A stretch of DNA of 64,000 nucleotides from Bradyrhizobium sp. WSM1417. Its GTDB lineage: Bacteria > Pseudomonadota > Alphaproteobacteria > Rhizobiales > Xanthobacteraceae. Every line of letters begins with the position of its first letter. Positions within the stretch are counted from its first letter, which is position 1. The DNA lies in contig NZ_KI911783.1 in the NCBI RefSeq assembly GCF_000515415.1, positions 7,923,831-7,987,830 on the forward strand. The letters run 5' to 3'. The position numbers and the translations under genes are program-made. The notes under the pieces were generated by a model. The model made no database searches. It saw only the letters and a list, made by a program, of their open reading frames with translations, and was not told the origin of the DNA. Below, piece by piece: positions 18,425-26,578 of this stretch.

Positions 18425-19733
18425 TGGCGGCCCCCATCTCGATCCGCAACTGCAGAAGATAAGGCTCCAGCGCGGTCATGGTGCGGTTGAGCGCGCCGCC
18501 GAGATCCTCGACCACGCCGGCGCCCGACTGCTGGATCTTCTGGCGCAGGGCAGGATCGGCGAGCAGCTGGCCGAGTTGCTTGATCAGCAGCTCCTGCGTG
18601 TCGGCCTGGCGCGCGCCGCCGCTGTGATCGAGCGCCTCGTAGACGTCGGCAAAATTGAAGACGTGCGGACCATGGACGATGGCCGCGCCGAGCTTGATTG
18701 CTTCGATCGGATTCTGGCCGCCATGGTGGATCAGCGATCCGCCCATGAACACGATGTCCGAGAGGCGATAGAACAGGCCGAGCTCGCCCATGGTGTCGGC
18801 GATGTAAACGTCGGTGGTCGCCGTCGGCATCTCGTCGCGCGAGCGCAGGGCCGGCTTCAGGCCGGACGCCGTGATCAGGCCCGAGATCGAGGAGCCGCGG
18901 TCCGGATGGCGCGGCACGATCACGGTCAGGAGCTGCGGGAAGAACCCGCTGAGGCTGCGATGCGCCGCGATCAGCATCTCCTCCTCGCCCGGATGGGTCG
19001 AGGCCGCGACGATGATCGGACGCCCGCGCGTCATCGCCATCAGCCGTTCGAGCTTGGCGGGATCGGCCGGCGGCGCGGGAACGTCGAGCTTGAGATTGCC
19101 CGTGGTGACGACGTCGCGGCCGCCGAGCGCCGAGAAACGCTCGGCATCGGTCTTCGATTGCGCCAGGCAAATGTCGAACCGCGACAGCAGCGCCGAGATG
19201 GTGCCTTGCATGCGGCGCCAGCGCGGGAACGAGCGCGGCGACATCCGCCCGTTGATCAGCACCATCGGCACGCGGCGCGCGGCGCCGGCCAGGATCAGAT
19301 TCGGCCAGAGATCGGATTCGATGAACAGCGCCAGCGACGGCTTCCAATGGTCGAGGAAGCGCGCGACATAACGCGGAGAATCATACGGCACGTATTGATG
19401 GATGACGTCGGGCGGAAAGCGCTTTGCCACAATGGCAGCCGACGTGACCGTGCCCGAGGTGAGCAGAATGCGCAGGTTCAGATCGCGCAAGCGCTCGATC
19501 AATGCCGCCGCGGCGAGGACCTCGCCGACGCTGGCGCCGTGAATCCAGACCAGCGGACCGTGCGGCCGCACGTCCCGGGACAGGCCCCGCCGTTCGCTGA
19601 CCCGCGCGGGATCTTCCTTGCCCTGCTTCAGGCGCCGCTTGATCAGCACAGGCGCGAGCGGCACCAGGCCGCGCGCCAGGCGCCGGTACATCCGCAGCGT
19701 CAACGGCAGCGAGCCGGGCAGCGATTTAGGCAT
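18417..19733 (-). CDS. waaA: 3-deoxy-D-manno-octulosonic acid (Kdo) transferase WaaA
   Basis: WaaA (KdtA) transfers Kdo to lipid A. From MPKSLPGSLPLTLRMYRRLA the protein is 438 residues. It has the N-terminal membrane-interacting helix, the catalytic Glu in HGASVGEVLAA, the acceptor-side FIESDLWPNL, and the C-terminal donor domain with NPIEAIKLGAAIVHGPHVFNF. The ATG at 19733 lies inside the last codons of the acyltransferase gene (8-base overlap), the same architecture as the junction with lpxK. A second in-frame start 30 bases upstream is less likely. Confidence 0.95.
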   Translation of the reverse strand: MPKSLPGSLPLTLRMYRRLARGLVPLAPVLIKRRLKQGKEDPARVSERRGLSRDVRPHGPLVWIHGASVGEVLAAAALIERLRDLNLRILLTSGTVTSAAIVAKRFPPDVIHQYVPYDSPRYVARFLDHWKPSLALFIESDLWPNLILAGAARRVPMVLINGRMSPRSFPRWRRMQGTISALLSRFDICLAQSKTDAERFSALGGRDVVTTGNLKLDVPAPPADPAKLERLMAMTRGRPIIVAASTHPGEEEMLIAAHRSLSGFFPQLLTVIVPRHPDRGSSISGLITASGLKPALRSRDEMPTATTDVYIADTMGELGLFYRLSDIVFMGGSLIHHGGQNPIEAIKLGAAIVHGPHVFNFADVYEALDHSGGARQADTQELLIKQLGQLLADPALRQKIQQSGAGVVEDLGGALNRTMTALEPYLLQLRIEMGAANA

Positions 19734-20439
19734 CTGCAGGTCCCGGCCGGCCGAGCTGCGCATAGGCGCGGCGGGTCGCCTCGTTCAAGGTCTCCTCCAG
19801 CTCGAGCCGCAGCGCTTCCATGGTGGCGGCGTTCGCATCCGGCGGAACGTGGATTTCCTTGATGCCGACCAACGCGCCCCGCCCGAACGGCAGGTTGATG
19901 GTGGTGCGGTCCCAGTTCTTGAGCCGGACGAAGCGGCTGGTCGCCATCGCAAAAGGCATGATCGGCCGCCCCGATTCCCGTGCCAGCATGATGATGCCGA
20001 GCCCGGCCACGCGCGAGCGCTTGGGGACGTCGGCGGTCAGCGCGACATTACAACCGTCCTGCAGCGTCCGCACCATTTCCTTGAAGGCACCGACCCCGCC
20101 TTTGCGGTGAAACGCGCCGCCATGGTCGCCGGACCCGCGGATGGTGCCGATGCCGAGCCGCTCGGCGGCAATCGCGTTGAACTCGCCGTCGCGGTGACGG
20201 GAGATCAGGACCCTGGCCTTATACCAGTCCTTGTTCTTGATGAACGGCGTGAGGAAATGCTGGCCGTGCCAAAACGCGAAGATCGCCGGGATCTGCGGCT
20301 CGACCCGGTCATAGACGTCAGGCGGATCGAACGTGAATTTATTCGTCCGCCAGACCAGACGCAGATATTCGGCCGCCAGGATTCCGACGGCACGCTGGAC
20401 GAAGCTGCTCCTCAGCGTATTGCGAAGCAGCTTTTTCAA
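19726..20439 (-). CDS. Lysophospholipid acyltransferase-family protein (DUF374)
   Basis: A 237-residue protein of the DUF374/LPLAT type. FAFWHGQHFLTP supplies the histidine of a variant H-x4-D motif, and SRHRDGEFNA, IRGSGDHGGA and ALTADVPKRSRV are family landmarks, the last around the substrate-binding site. It follows the DUF4170 gene with an ATGA overlap and precedes waaA with an 8-base overlap. Known context: this gene next to waaA-lpxK is common in Rhizobiales and implies a role in lipid A secondary acylation (very-long-chain acyl type), but that is inference. Confidence 0.88.
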   Translation of the reverse strand: MKKLLRNTLRSSFVQRAVGILAAEYLRLVWRTNKFTFDPPDVYDRVEPQIPAIFAFWHGQHFLTPFIKNKDWYKARVLISRHRDGEFNAIAAERLGIGTIRGSGDHGGAFHRKGGVGAFKEMVRTLQDGCNVALTADVPKRSRVAGLGIIMLARESGRPIMPFAMATSRFVRLKNWDRTTINLPFGRGALVGIKEIHVPPDANAATMEALRLELEETLNEATRRAYAQLGRPGPADA

Positions 20440-20678
20440 CGCGCCGGTTCTTGATTCGGGTCGAGCAGCCGGTGGAGATGGACGATGAAATAGCGCATCT
20501 GCGCGTTGTCGACCGTGCTCTGCGCCTTGGCGCGCCAGGCGGCGTGCGCGGTCGCGTAGTTCGGATAGAGGCCGACGATCTCGACGTCGTCGAGGTTCTT
20601 GAAAGTGTTGTGCTCGAGATCGACGAGCTCGCCGCCGACGACGAGGTGGAGCAGTTGTTGCGGGGCACTATCTGGCAT
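20436..20678 (-). CDS. DUF4170 family protein
   Basis: An 80-residue protein starting MPDSAPQQLLHLVVGGELVD, preceded by AGGA at 9 bases. It contains VEIVGLYPNYATAHAAWRAKAQSTVDNAQMRYFIVHLHRLLDP, the conserved core of DUF4170. A longer reading from 20723 adds 15 residues without support. It overlaps the acyltransferase start by 4 bases. The family is small, soluble, alphaproteobacterial and always near lipid A or phosphatase genes; no function is known. Confidence 0.88.
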   Translation of the reverse strand: MPDSAPQQLLHLVVGGELVDLEHNTFKNLDDVEIVGLYPNYATAHAAWRAKAQSTVDNAQMRYFIVHLHRLLDPNQEPAR

Positions 20679-20738
20679 CGGTTCTGTTCCTAACGGGCTG
20701 CCCGGCAAAGCAGTGTTCGACAAGCACGAGAAAGCGCG

Positions 20739-21557
20739 TCACGGCAAGGGGCGGTTTCGAAAATGCGAGACAATGTTCGCATGACGATCGCGACCCGCTG
20801 CCACCAGCACCCCATGCGTGACTTGCCGGCGGTTATAGAGGATGGGATCTCCGGAGAGATCGCTCATCCTACCATCGGCTTCCTGCACGATCAAATCCGC
20901 CGCCGCAAGGTCCCAATCATGACTGTTGCCGCCCGCAAAAGCCGCATCCAGCGCGCCATGGGAGACCCGGCACAGCCGCAGCGCGAGCGAACCGATTCGC
21001 GGATGCAGCTTGATCTCGCCCAGTGACGGCTTCAGGCGCTCGACCAGGGGCTTCGGACCCGCAACCCGCGAGAAGTCGAGCTCGAATCCCGCCGTCGCCC
21101 GCACCGGCACGTCGTTGAGGGTCGTGCCCTGGCCCCGGGCGGCGAAGAAGAACTCATCGCTCGTCGGCGCGAACACCGCGGCCAGCACGGGCGAGGCATC
21201 CTCGACCAGCGCGACGCTGACGCACCATTCGTCATTGCCGTTGAGGTAGTTGCGGGTGCCGTCGATGGGATCGACGATCCAGGTCAGCCGCCGCGACAGC
21301 CGCACCTCGTCGTCGGCGCTCTCCTCCGACAGCCAGCCATAGTCGGGCGTCGCTGCGCGCAGCCGCGCTTCCAGGAGATCGTTGACGGCAATGTCGGCTT
21401 CCGAGACTGGCGAGGACGCGCCCTTGGTCCACTTCTTCAGCTCGGTGCGGAACATCGACTGCGCCAGTGCGCCCGCCTCCCGCACCGTGTCTTGCAGCAG
21501 CGCCGCGTCGCGCGCCGGGATGATCGCGCCAGTTGCGTTCGCGTCAGCGTCCGCCAA
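20739..21557 (-). CDS. Inositol monophosphatase-family phosphatase (CysQ-like)
   Basis: The 272-residue protein has the Li-sensitive phosphatase metal sites: GWLSEESAD (Glu), WIVDPIDGTRNYLNG (DPxDGT) and the C-terminal NSHDWDLAAADLIVQEADG. This fold includes inositol monophosphatase, fructose bisphosphatase and 3'(2'),5'-bisphosphate nucleotidase (CysQ). Which substrate is used cannot be told from the motifs. It overlaps the end of pmbA by 14 bases and precedes the DUF4170-acyltransferase-waaA-lpxK series. Confidence 0.88.
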   Translation of the reverse strand: MADADANATGAIIPARDAALLQDTVREAGALAQSMFRTELKKWTKGASSPVSEADIAVNDLLEARLRAATPDYGWLSEESADDEVRLSRRLTWIVDPIDGTRNYLNGNDEWCVSVALVEDASPVLAAVFAPTSDEFFFAARGQGTTLNDVPVRATAGFELDFSRVAGPKPLVERLKPSLGEIKLHPRIGSLALRLCRVSHGALDAAFAGGNSHDWDLAAADLIVQEADGRMSDLSGDPILYNRRQVTHGVLVAAGRDRHANIVSHFRNRPLP

Positions 21558-22947
21558 GCGTCAAACCCTCGATGCGCACCGTCGGCGCATTGACGCCGTA
21601 ACGGAACTCGAGATTGTTCGCCGGCTGCATCGACTTGAAGATCTCGAACAGATGACCGGCGATCGTCACCTCGCTCACGGGATAGGTGAGTTCGCCGTTC
21701 TCGATCCAGAAGCCGGAGGCGCCGCGGCTGTAATCGCCGGTCACGCCGTTGACGCCCGAGCCGATCAGATCGGTGACGTAGAACCCCTGCTTGATGTCGG
21801 CGATCAGTTCGGCCGGCGTGGGCGTGCCGGGTTCAAGATGCAGATTATATGGCCCAGGCGACGGCGAGGAGGAGACGCCGCGATGGGCGTGACCGGTGGT
21901 GGTGAGGCCGAGCTCACGCGCGGTGGCGCAATCGAGCAGCCAGGTCGTCAGCACGCCTTCGTCGATCAGCGCGATCTTCTTCACGGCAACGCCTTCGGCG
22001 TCGAACGTCTGCGAGCGCAGGCCGCGTTTGCGCAGGGGATCGTCGATGATGCGGATGTTCTTGGCGAACAGCTGCTGGCCGAGCTTGTCCTTCAGGAAGC
22101 TGGTCTTGCGCGCGATCGAAGCGCCATTGATGGCGCCGACGACGTGACCGACCAGCGAGCCCGCGACGCGCGGATCGAACACCACAGGCACCTTGCAGGT
22201 CTCGACCTTGCGCGGATTGGCGCGCGCCACGGTGCGCTCGCCCGCGGAACGGCCGACGATCTCCGGCGACAGCAGATCGGCGCCATGCGGAGCCGAGGTG
22301 AAGTCGTAGTCGCGCTCCATGCCGGTGCCGTCGCCGACAATGGCGGTGGCGGAGATGCCCTGGCTGGACCGTAGATAAGAGCCGTGGAAGCCGGTGCTGG
22401 TGACGAGCACCATGCCGCCCATGCCGGCGGAGGCCGAGGCGCCGCCGGATTTGGTCACGCCCTTCACAGCGAGCGCCGCAGCCTCGGCTTCGAGCGCGCG
22501 GCGCTCGAGCTCCGAGGTCGCGGGCACGTCAGGGTCGAGCAGATCGAGATCGGGGAAGTCGCGCGCGAGCAGTGCGGGATCGGCAAGGCCAACATATTTG
22601 TCGTCGGGCGCGACGCGCGCCATCGCAACCGCTCGCTCGGCAAGCTTGGTCACGGCATCGCCGCTGGCATCGTTGGTCGAGACCACCGCCTGGCGCCGGC
22701 CGACCAGCACGCGCAAGCCGACATCGTCGCCCTCGGAGCGCTCAGATTCCTCGACCCGGCCGTCGCGCACCTCGACGCCTTGGGAGACGCCGCGCACGGC
22801 GACCGCATCGGCCGCATCCGCGCCGGCACGCCGGGCAGCCTCTACCAGCCGCTGCGCGAGATCGGAGAGCGCAGACTGGTCGAACAGGTCGCGGCTGGCT
22901 GTGGACGAATCCTTGGGCGAAAGCGTCGAGCTTGGTGAAGGGTTCAC
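21544..22947 (-). CDS. pmbA: Metalloprotease-associated protein PmbA/TldE
   Basis: PmbA (TldE) is the partner of TldD in the heterodimeric protease that degrades unstructured peptides and matures some microcin-like peptides. The 467-residue form begins at the GTG at 22947 (VNPSPSSTL), with AGGA 7 bases upstream; a longer GTG start at 22989 also exists. The family core is clear: KVPVVFDPRVAGSLVGHVVGA, GLTTTGHAHRG and GFYVTDLIGSGVNGVTGDYSRGASGFWIENGE. Like other PmbA proteins it lacks the HExxxH zinc site. tldD is not in the window. Confidence 0.94.
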   Translation of the reverse strand: MNPSPSSTLSPKDSSTASRDLFDQSALSDLAQRLVEAARRAGADAADAVAVRGVSQGVEVRDGRVEESERSEGDDVGLRVLVGRRQAVVSTNDASGDAVTKLAERAVAMARVAPDDKYVGLADPALLARDFPDLDLLDPDVPATSELERRALEAEAAALAVKGVTKSGGASASAGMGGMVLVTSTGFHGSYLRSSQGISATAIVGDGTGMERDYDFTSAPHGADLLSPEIVGRSAGERTVARANPRKVETCKVPVVFDPRVAGSLVGHVVGAINGASIARKTSFLKDKLGQQLFAKNIRIIDDPLRKRGLRSQTFDAEGVAVKKIALIDEGVLTTWLLDCATARELGLTTTGHAHRGVSSSPSPGPYNLHLEPGTPTPAELIADIKQGFYVTDLIGSGVNGVTGDYSRGASGFWIENGELTYPVSEVTIAGHLFEIFKSMQPANNLEFRYGVNAPTVRIEGLTLGGR

Positions 22948-23063
22948 AAACGAAATCCTGTTGGGGCGGGCTGCGGGACCGGAACCCACAGATGTGCCCT
23001 GATCGCGCGGACTTCAAGCATTTTCAGCCCACCAAAAGCTCAGATTCGCACCTTGCGCGCAAC

Positions 23064-23106
23064 GTCTCGTCAATCATGCGCGCCAAGGTCTTGTCAATCA
23101 TGCGCG
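23064..23106. repeat. 24-bp-period direct repeat upstream of the DUF6101-like gene
   Basis: Two copies of GTCTCGTCAATCATGCGCG / GTCTTGTCAATCATGCGCG, 19 bp each with one mismatch, start at 23064 and 23088. They sit between the divergent pmbA and DUF6101-like genes and could be a recent duplication or a pair of binding sites. Confidence 0.6.
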
Positions 23107-23211
23107 GCGGTGAGGTTGGATTAACCAGCCTTTTTAAGCGGTTTCGGAAAGGCTCGCGCTAAGGTCCTCACATCGACCGGGAACATAATCCCGGCGGGGA
23201 GAACTAAAGCC

Positions 23212-23730
23212 GTGAGGCGTCAAACAGCAACAAGCGGGATCGCTCCCGCCGGGTCGAGCCGCTCCCTGCGGCTCGACCCCCTTTCCCTTCCGGTCCGCTT
23301 CGATGCGCATGATCCGCGCGCCGATGGATATGTCCGGCAGATCGAGCTTCATCGCGAACGTGTCGTGCTGCACCGTGCCGTCCGCGGCATGCGGATGGCG
23401 ATCAACGTCCGCGTCAGCGACTTCATCGGCGTCGCGCTACGCGGCAACGACGAGGCCCAGACCCTCGTCCTCGTGCATCGTGATCCCTCGCTCTCCATTC
23501 CGCTGCTGGTCAGCGCCGATGGCGACGAACTCGTTGAGGCCTGGGCGATCTGGAGCGAGCTATTCGCGCTTCCGCAACTCGACGAAGGCGCACGCAGGCC
23601 CGCGCCGCGCCGTCGCCGCGCCAACGCGATCCGCGACCGCCGTCCGAAATTTCTGATGCGCCGCCGCACCGGTGTCGCACGGGAATTGTCGGTGCATCGC
23701 GATGAGCGCGAGATCATCGCACGGAGTTAA
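23212..23730 (+). CDS. DUF6101-like conserved hypothetical protein
   Basis: A 172-residue protein beginning at a GTG (MRRQTATSGIAPAG) with the strong GGGGAGA site upstream. It is mostly beta-rich (VRQIELHRERVVLHRAVRGMRMAINVRVSDFIGVAL), resembling the conserved Bradyrhizobium proteins filed as DUF6101, and ends in a basic tail (RRPAPRRRRANAIRDRR). It has no signal peptide. Its stop codon overlaps the ubiA stop codon tail to tail. Function unknown. Confidence 0.8.
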   Translation: MRRQTATSGIAPAGSSRSLRLDPLSLPVRFDAHDPRADGYVRQIELHRERVVLHRAVRGMRMAINVRVSDFIGVALRGNDEAQTLVLVHRDPSLSIPLLVSADGDELVEAWAIWSELFALPQLDEGARRPAPRRRRANAIRDRRPKFLMRRRTGVARELSVHRDEREIIARS

Positions 23731-24683
23731 GCGGCCCGCATCACCGCGTCGGCCAATAACCCCGCAAACAACAACAGCCCCGCATCGCGATTCGAATAGA
23801 ACAGGCGCTTGCAGAGTTCGCCGTCGCTGATATTCAGCCGCGCGATCTGCGAGGCCAGATGCACGGCGAAGGCTCCAAGTCCGAGCCATGCCGGCCAGCG
23901 CGCATCGCCCGACGCCAGCGCCACGCCGATCAGCAGCACCGCCAAGCCGTAGAACAGGATCAGCGCCTGGTGCGTTTGCGCGCCGAACAGACGCGCTGTG
24001 GACTTGATGCCGATCAGCGCATCGTCCTCGGCGTCCTGATGCGCGTAGATCGTGTCGTAGCCGATCACCCAGGAAATCGCGCCGGCATAGAGCACGAGCG
24101 CGGTGACGTCGATGCGCCCGAAGGTGACGGCAAATCCCATCAGGGCGCCCCAGGAGAACGCGAGCCCGAGCACGATCTGCGGCCACCATGTGATGCGCTT
24201 CATGAACGGGTAGATCGCGACGATCAGCAGTGAGGCAATGCCGGTCAGGATCGCGAAGCGGTTGAACTGCAGCAACACCACGAGCCCGATCAGCGCCTGC
24301 GCGATCATGAAGGCCAGCGCCTGCTTCGCGCTCACCTGGCCCGACGGCAGCGGCCGCGAGCGGGTGCGCTCGACCTTGTCGTCGAGGTCACGGTCGGTGA
24401 TGTCGTTCCAGGTGCAGCCCGCCCCCCGCATCACGAAGGCGCCGACGAAGAACAGGACGACGGTGAGCGGCAGGCCGCGGATGTCATGCGCCATGCCGGC
24501 GGCGAGCGCCGCCGACCACCAGCACGGCATCAACAGGAGCCAGGAGCCGATCGGACGATCGAAGCGGGACAAGCGCAGATAAGGCCGCGCCCATTGCGGT
24601 GCGCGCGTATCGACCCAGTTGCCGGTGGAATCGGCAACGCGGGCGGATGTGCTAGTGCCCAGTTTTCGAAGTTCGTATTCCAT
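23727..24683 (-). CDS. ubiA: 4-hydroxybenzoate octaprenyltransferase UbiA
   Basis: UbiA attaches the polyprenyl tail to 4-hydroxybenzoate in ubiquinone synthesis at the inner membrane. The two Asp-rich prenyl-diphosphate motifs are NDITDRDLDDKVERTRSRPL and DTIYAHQDAEDD, and eight or nine membrane segments are visible, starting GSWLLLMPCWWSAALAAG. Using the ATG at 24683 gives 318 residues (MEYELRKLG...). That ATG and the next ten codons lie inside a palindromic element, so the natural N-terminus may have been replaced. The next in-frame candidates have weaker support. Confidence 0.92.
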   Translation of the reverse strand: MEYELRKLGTSTSARVADSTGNWVDTRAPQWARPYLRLSRFDRPIGSWLLLMPCWWSAALAAGMAHDIRGLPLTVVLFFVGAFVMRGAGCTWNDITDRDLDDKVERTRSRPLPSGQVSAKQALAFMIAQALIGLVVLLQFNRFAILTGIASLLIVAIYPFMKRITWWPQIVLGLAFSWGALMGFAVTFGRIDVTALVLYAGAISWVIGYDTIYAHQDAEDDALIGIKSTARLFGAQTHQALILFYGLAVLLIGVALASGDARWPAWLGLGAFAVHLASQIARLNISDGELCKRLFYSNRDAGLLLFAGLLADAVMRAA

Positions 24684-24729
24684 CGCGGCGTATTCCGGTA
24701 CGAACTTCGAACACGACAAGGGCACTAGC
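24651..24729. repeat. 79-bp palindromic element A at the ubiA start
   Basis: Outer arms GCTAGTGCCC (24651-24660) and GGGCACTAGC (24720-24729) and inner arms TTCGAAGTTCGTA (24665-24677) and TACGAACTTCGAA (24699-24711) are perfect inverted repeats. The loop contains TCGCGGC. The minus-strand reading of the loop supplies the ubiA ATG. Confidence 0.88.
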
Positions 24730-24743
24730 AAGAAATTATAATT

Positions 24744-24822
24744 CACGTGCCTCTTATCGATTTGAAGTTCCTATGAGGATCTCGCGGCAGGCACCGTAGG
24801 AATTTCAAATCGGCGGCACGTG
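24744..24822. repeat. 79-bp palindromic element B upstream of ubiA
   Basis: Same length and plan as element A, 14 bp away. Outer arms CACGTGCC (24744-24751) and GGCACGTG (24815-24822) and inner arms CGATTTGAAGTTCCTA (24758-24773) and TAGGAATTTCAAATCG (24797-24812; one mismatch) enclose a loop with TCGCGGC. The inner-arm consensus TTYGAAGTTCSTA is shared with element A, so the two are related copies. Confidence 0.85.
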
Positions 24823-24824
24823 CA

Positions 24825-25484
24825 TCATCGCGTCAGGACGTTGCCGTTGAGTGTATCGAAGGTGCTGCCGCCCTTCTTGCCGGCATTGGCCTCGGGCGCC
24901 GAGCCCGAACCCAGCACTTCGCTCAGCGACGGACCGGCCGGTCCGCGCGGCTGGTTCTGCATCTGCTGCGCGACGTTGCAGACCTTCGCCGTCATGGCCT
25001 CGGTGTTCTTGTGGCCGTCCTTCATTTGCGCGCCGACCTGCGCCGGGATCCCGCACTTCGAGGCGTTGGCCTCGATGTATTTGATCATCTTGGTCTCAGC
25101 CTGGCTGAAATTGCGGATCAGCTTGCAGGCCTCGTCCGGCGGCGCGTGACGGTCGCTCGCGGCCTTGATCAGCTTGCCGCGCTTTTCGGCCTCCTCGCGC
25201 AGAGGCATGAACGCCTTCATGCAGTCCTCGCCGGGACCGGCTTGCGTCGGCGGGGCCGCGCTGAAGGCGCCAGCGCCACCGACGGGTGCGGCGCCGTTCA
25301 CCGGGAAGGACGATTGCGGCGCGCCGCCGACGGAGGCGACGGGCGCCGAGCCGTTCACGGGCGGAAACGCGGAACTGGCTGGGGCCTGGCCCGGCAGCGG
25401 CGCGGGGAAACTCTGCGCATAGGCACAAACGGCGCCCATCGTGACCATGGCGGCAGTGATCGGAACCATCAAATGACGGATCAT
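24825..25484 (-). CDS. Secreted hypothetical protein, Pro/Ala-rich
   Basis: A 219-residue protein with a signal peptide (MIRHLMVPITAAMVTMGAVC, ending AYAQ), a Pro/Gly/Ser/Ala linker containing repeated FPPVNGSAPVA / FPVNGAAPV, then a charged helical domain with paired cysteines (ECMKAFMPL-, ACKLIRNF-, SKCGIPAQ-, KVCNVAQQ-), and a disordered tail. Four cysteines suggest two disulfides in the periplasm. No function recognised; proteins like this are widespread in Bradyrhizobium. Confidence 0.75.
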   Translation of the reverse strand: MIRHLMVPITAAMVTMGAVCAYAQSFPAPLPGQAPASSAFPPVNGSAPVASVGGAPQSSFPVNGAAPVGGAGAFSAAPPTQAGPGEDCMKAFMPLREEAEKRGKLIKAASDRHAPPDEACKLIRNFSQAETKMIKYIEANASKCGIPAQVGAQMKDGHKNTEAMTAKVCNVAQQMQNQPRGPAGPSLSEVLGSGSAPEANAGKKGGSTFDTLNGNVLTR

Positions 25485-25694
25485 CAAGGCAGTCTCTCCG
25501 GCAGGAGCTTGCGGGGTTCGGCGTCTTCCCAATTGAAGCGCAACCAGCGTGCTCGCGATTTTACGATTCCCGCCGGCCCTTAACAACCCGTTGAATAGGG
25601 CAGGAGCGCGGCGCGCCGACGCACCATTTTGGCAAAATTTACCCCGAAAGGACTGCTTTCGGCTAAGAACGGCGGCAAATTGGACCTTTGAACG

Positions 25695-26447
25695 ATGCCC
25701 TCCTACGATTTCCGCGGCCCCCGCCTGTTCGTCGACGCCCCGCTTGCCCAGGACGGCAGGGTCGAGCTCGACCGCGACCAGAGCAACTATCTCGGCAATG
25801 TGCTGCGGCTTGCCGCCGGGGCCGAGGTCTTGGCATTCAACGGCCGCGACGGCGAGTGGCAGGCCGCCATTGAAGGCCGCAAACGGCCGGACAGCCTCGT
25901 CATCCTCCAGCAGACCCGGCCGCAGGACAGGCTGCCCGACCTCGCTTACGTCTTCGCCCCGCTCAAGCACGCCCGGCTCGACTACATGGTGCAGAAGGCC
26001 ATTGAGATGGGCGCGGCCTCGCTTCAGCCGGTTCTGACCCGGTTCACCCAGGCTTCCCGCGTCAATACCGAGCGGATGCGCGCCAATGTCGTCGAGGCGG
26101 CCGAGCAATGCGGCATTCTCAGCATCGCCACCGTCGCCGAGCCGATGCCGCTGGAGCGCTTCCTCAGCCAGCGCGCCGCCGGCAGGCTGCTGATCTTCTG
26201 CGACGAGGCGGCGGGGCTCGAAAACCCCATTCAGAGCCTGCAAGGCGCACAGGCGGCGGAAGGCATCGACGTGCTGATCGGCCCCGAAGGCGGCTTTGCC
26301 GAGGAAGAGCGGGCGCTGCTGCTGCGGCAGCCGAAAATCCTGCGGCTGGCGCTGGGACCCCGGATCATGCGGGCCGACACGGCCGCGGTGGCCGCGCTCG
26401 CGCTGGTGCAGGCGGTGCTGGGCGATTGGCGTCGCAAAATGGCCTGA
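25695..26447 (+). CDS. rsmE: 16S rRNA (uracil(1498)-N(3))-methyltransferase RsmE
   Basis: RsmE is a SPOUT-fold enzyme that methylates U1498 of 16S rRNA. The 250-residue protein has the N-terminal PUA-like region (NYLGNVLRLAAGAEVLAFNGRDG) and the knot motifs VLIGPEGGFAEEE and LRLALGPRIMRADTA, where the family usually reads LGPRILRTETA. The start MPSYDFRGPRLFVD is conserved. It is followed directly by hisZ, 131 bases downstream. Confidence 0.93.
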   Translation: MPSYDFRGPRLFVDAPLAQDGRVELDRDQSNYLGNVLRLAAGAEVLAFNGRDGEWQAAIEGRKRPDSLVILQQTRPQDRLPDLAYVFAPLKHARLDYMVQKAIEMGAASLQPVLTRFTQASRVNTERMRANVVEAAEQCGILSIATVAEPMPLERFLSQRAAGRLLIFCDEAAGLENPIQSLQGAQAAEGIDVLIGPEGGFAEEERALLLRQPKILRLALGPRIMRADTAAVAALALVQAVLGDWRRKMA

Positions 26448-26578
26448 TGCCATATTGGCCGACCGTTAAGCGATTGATCCTTTGGAGGTCGAAACCGCTT
26501 TCGGGCCATGCTAAGGCCTGCGGCAATTCGCTCCCCTTGCTTGCCCTGCCCGGTTCCACCGGGACGATGGACCCCGAC

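Noticed and set aside
23127..23150. Possible CtrA box (TTAA-N-TTAA) upstream of the DUF6101-like gene
   Set aside because: Spacing is 9 bases, not the 7 required, so it is probably chance.
26108..26578. Long N-terminal extension of HisZ
   Set aside because: The extra 157 codons overlap rsmE in another frame and lack similarity; the family start is at 26579 or 26567.
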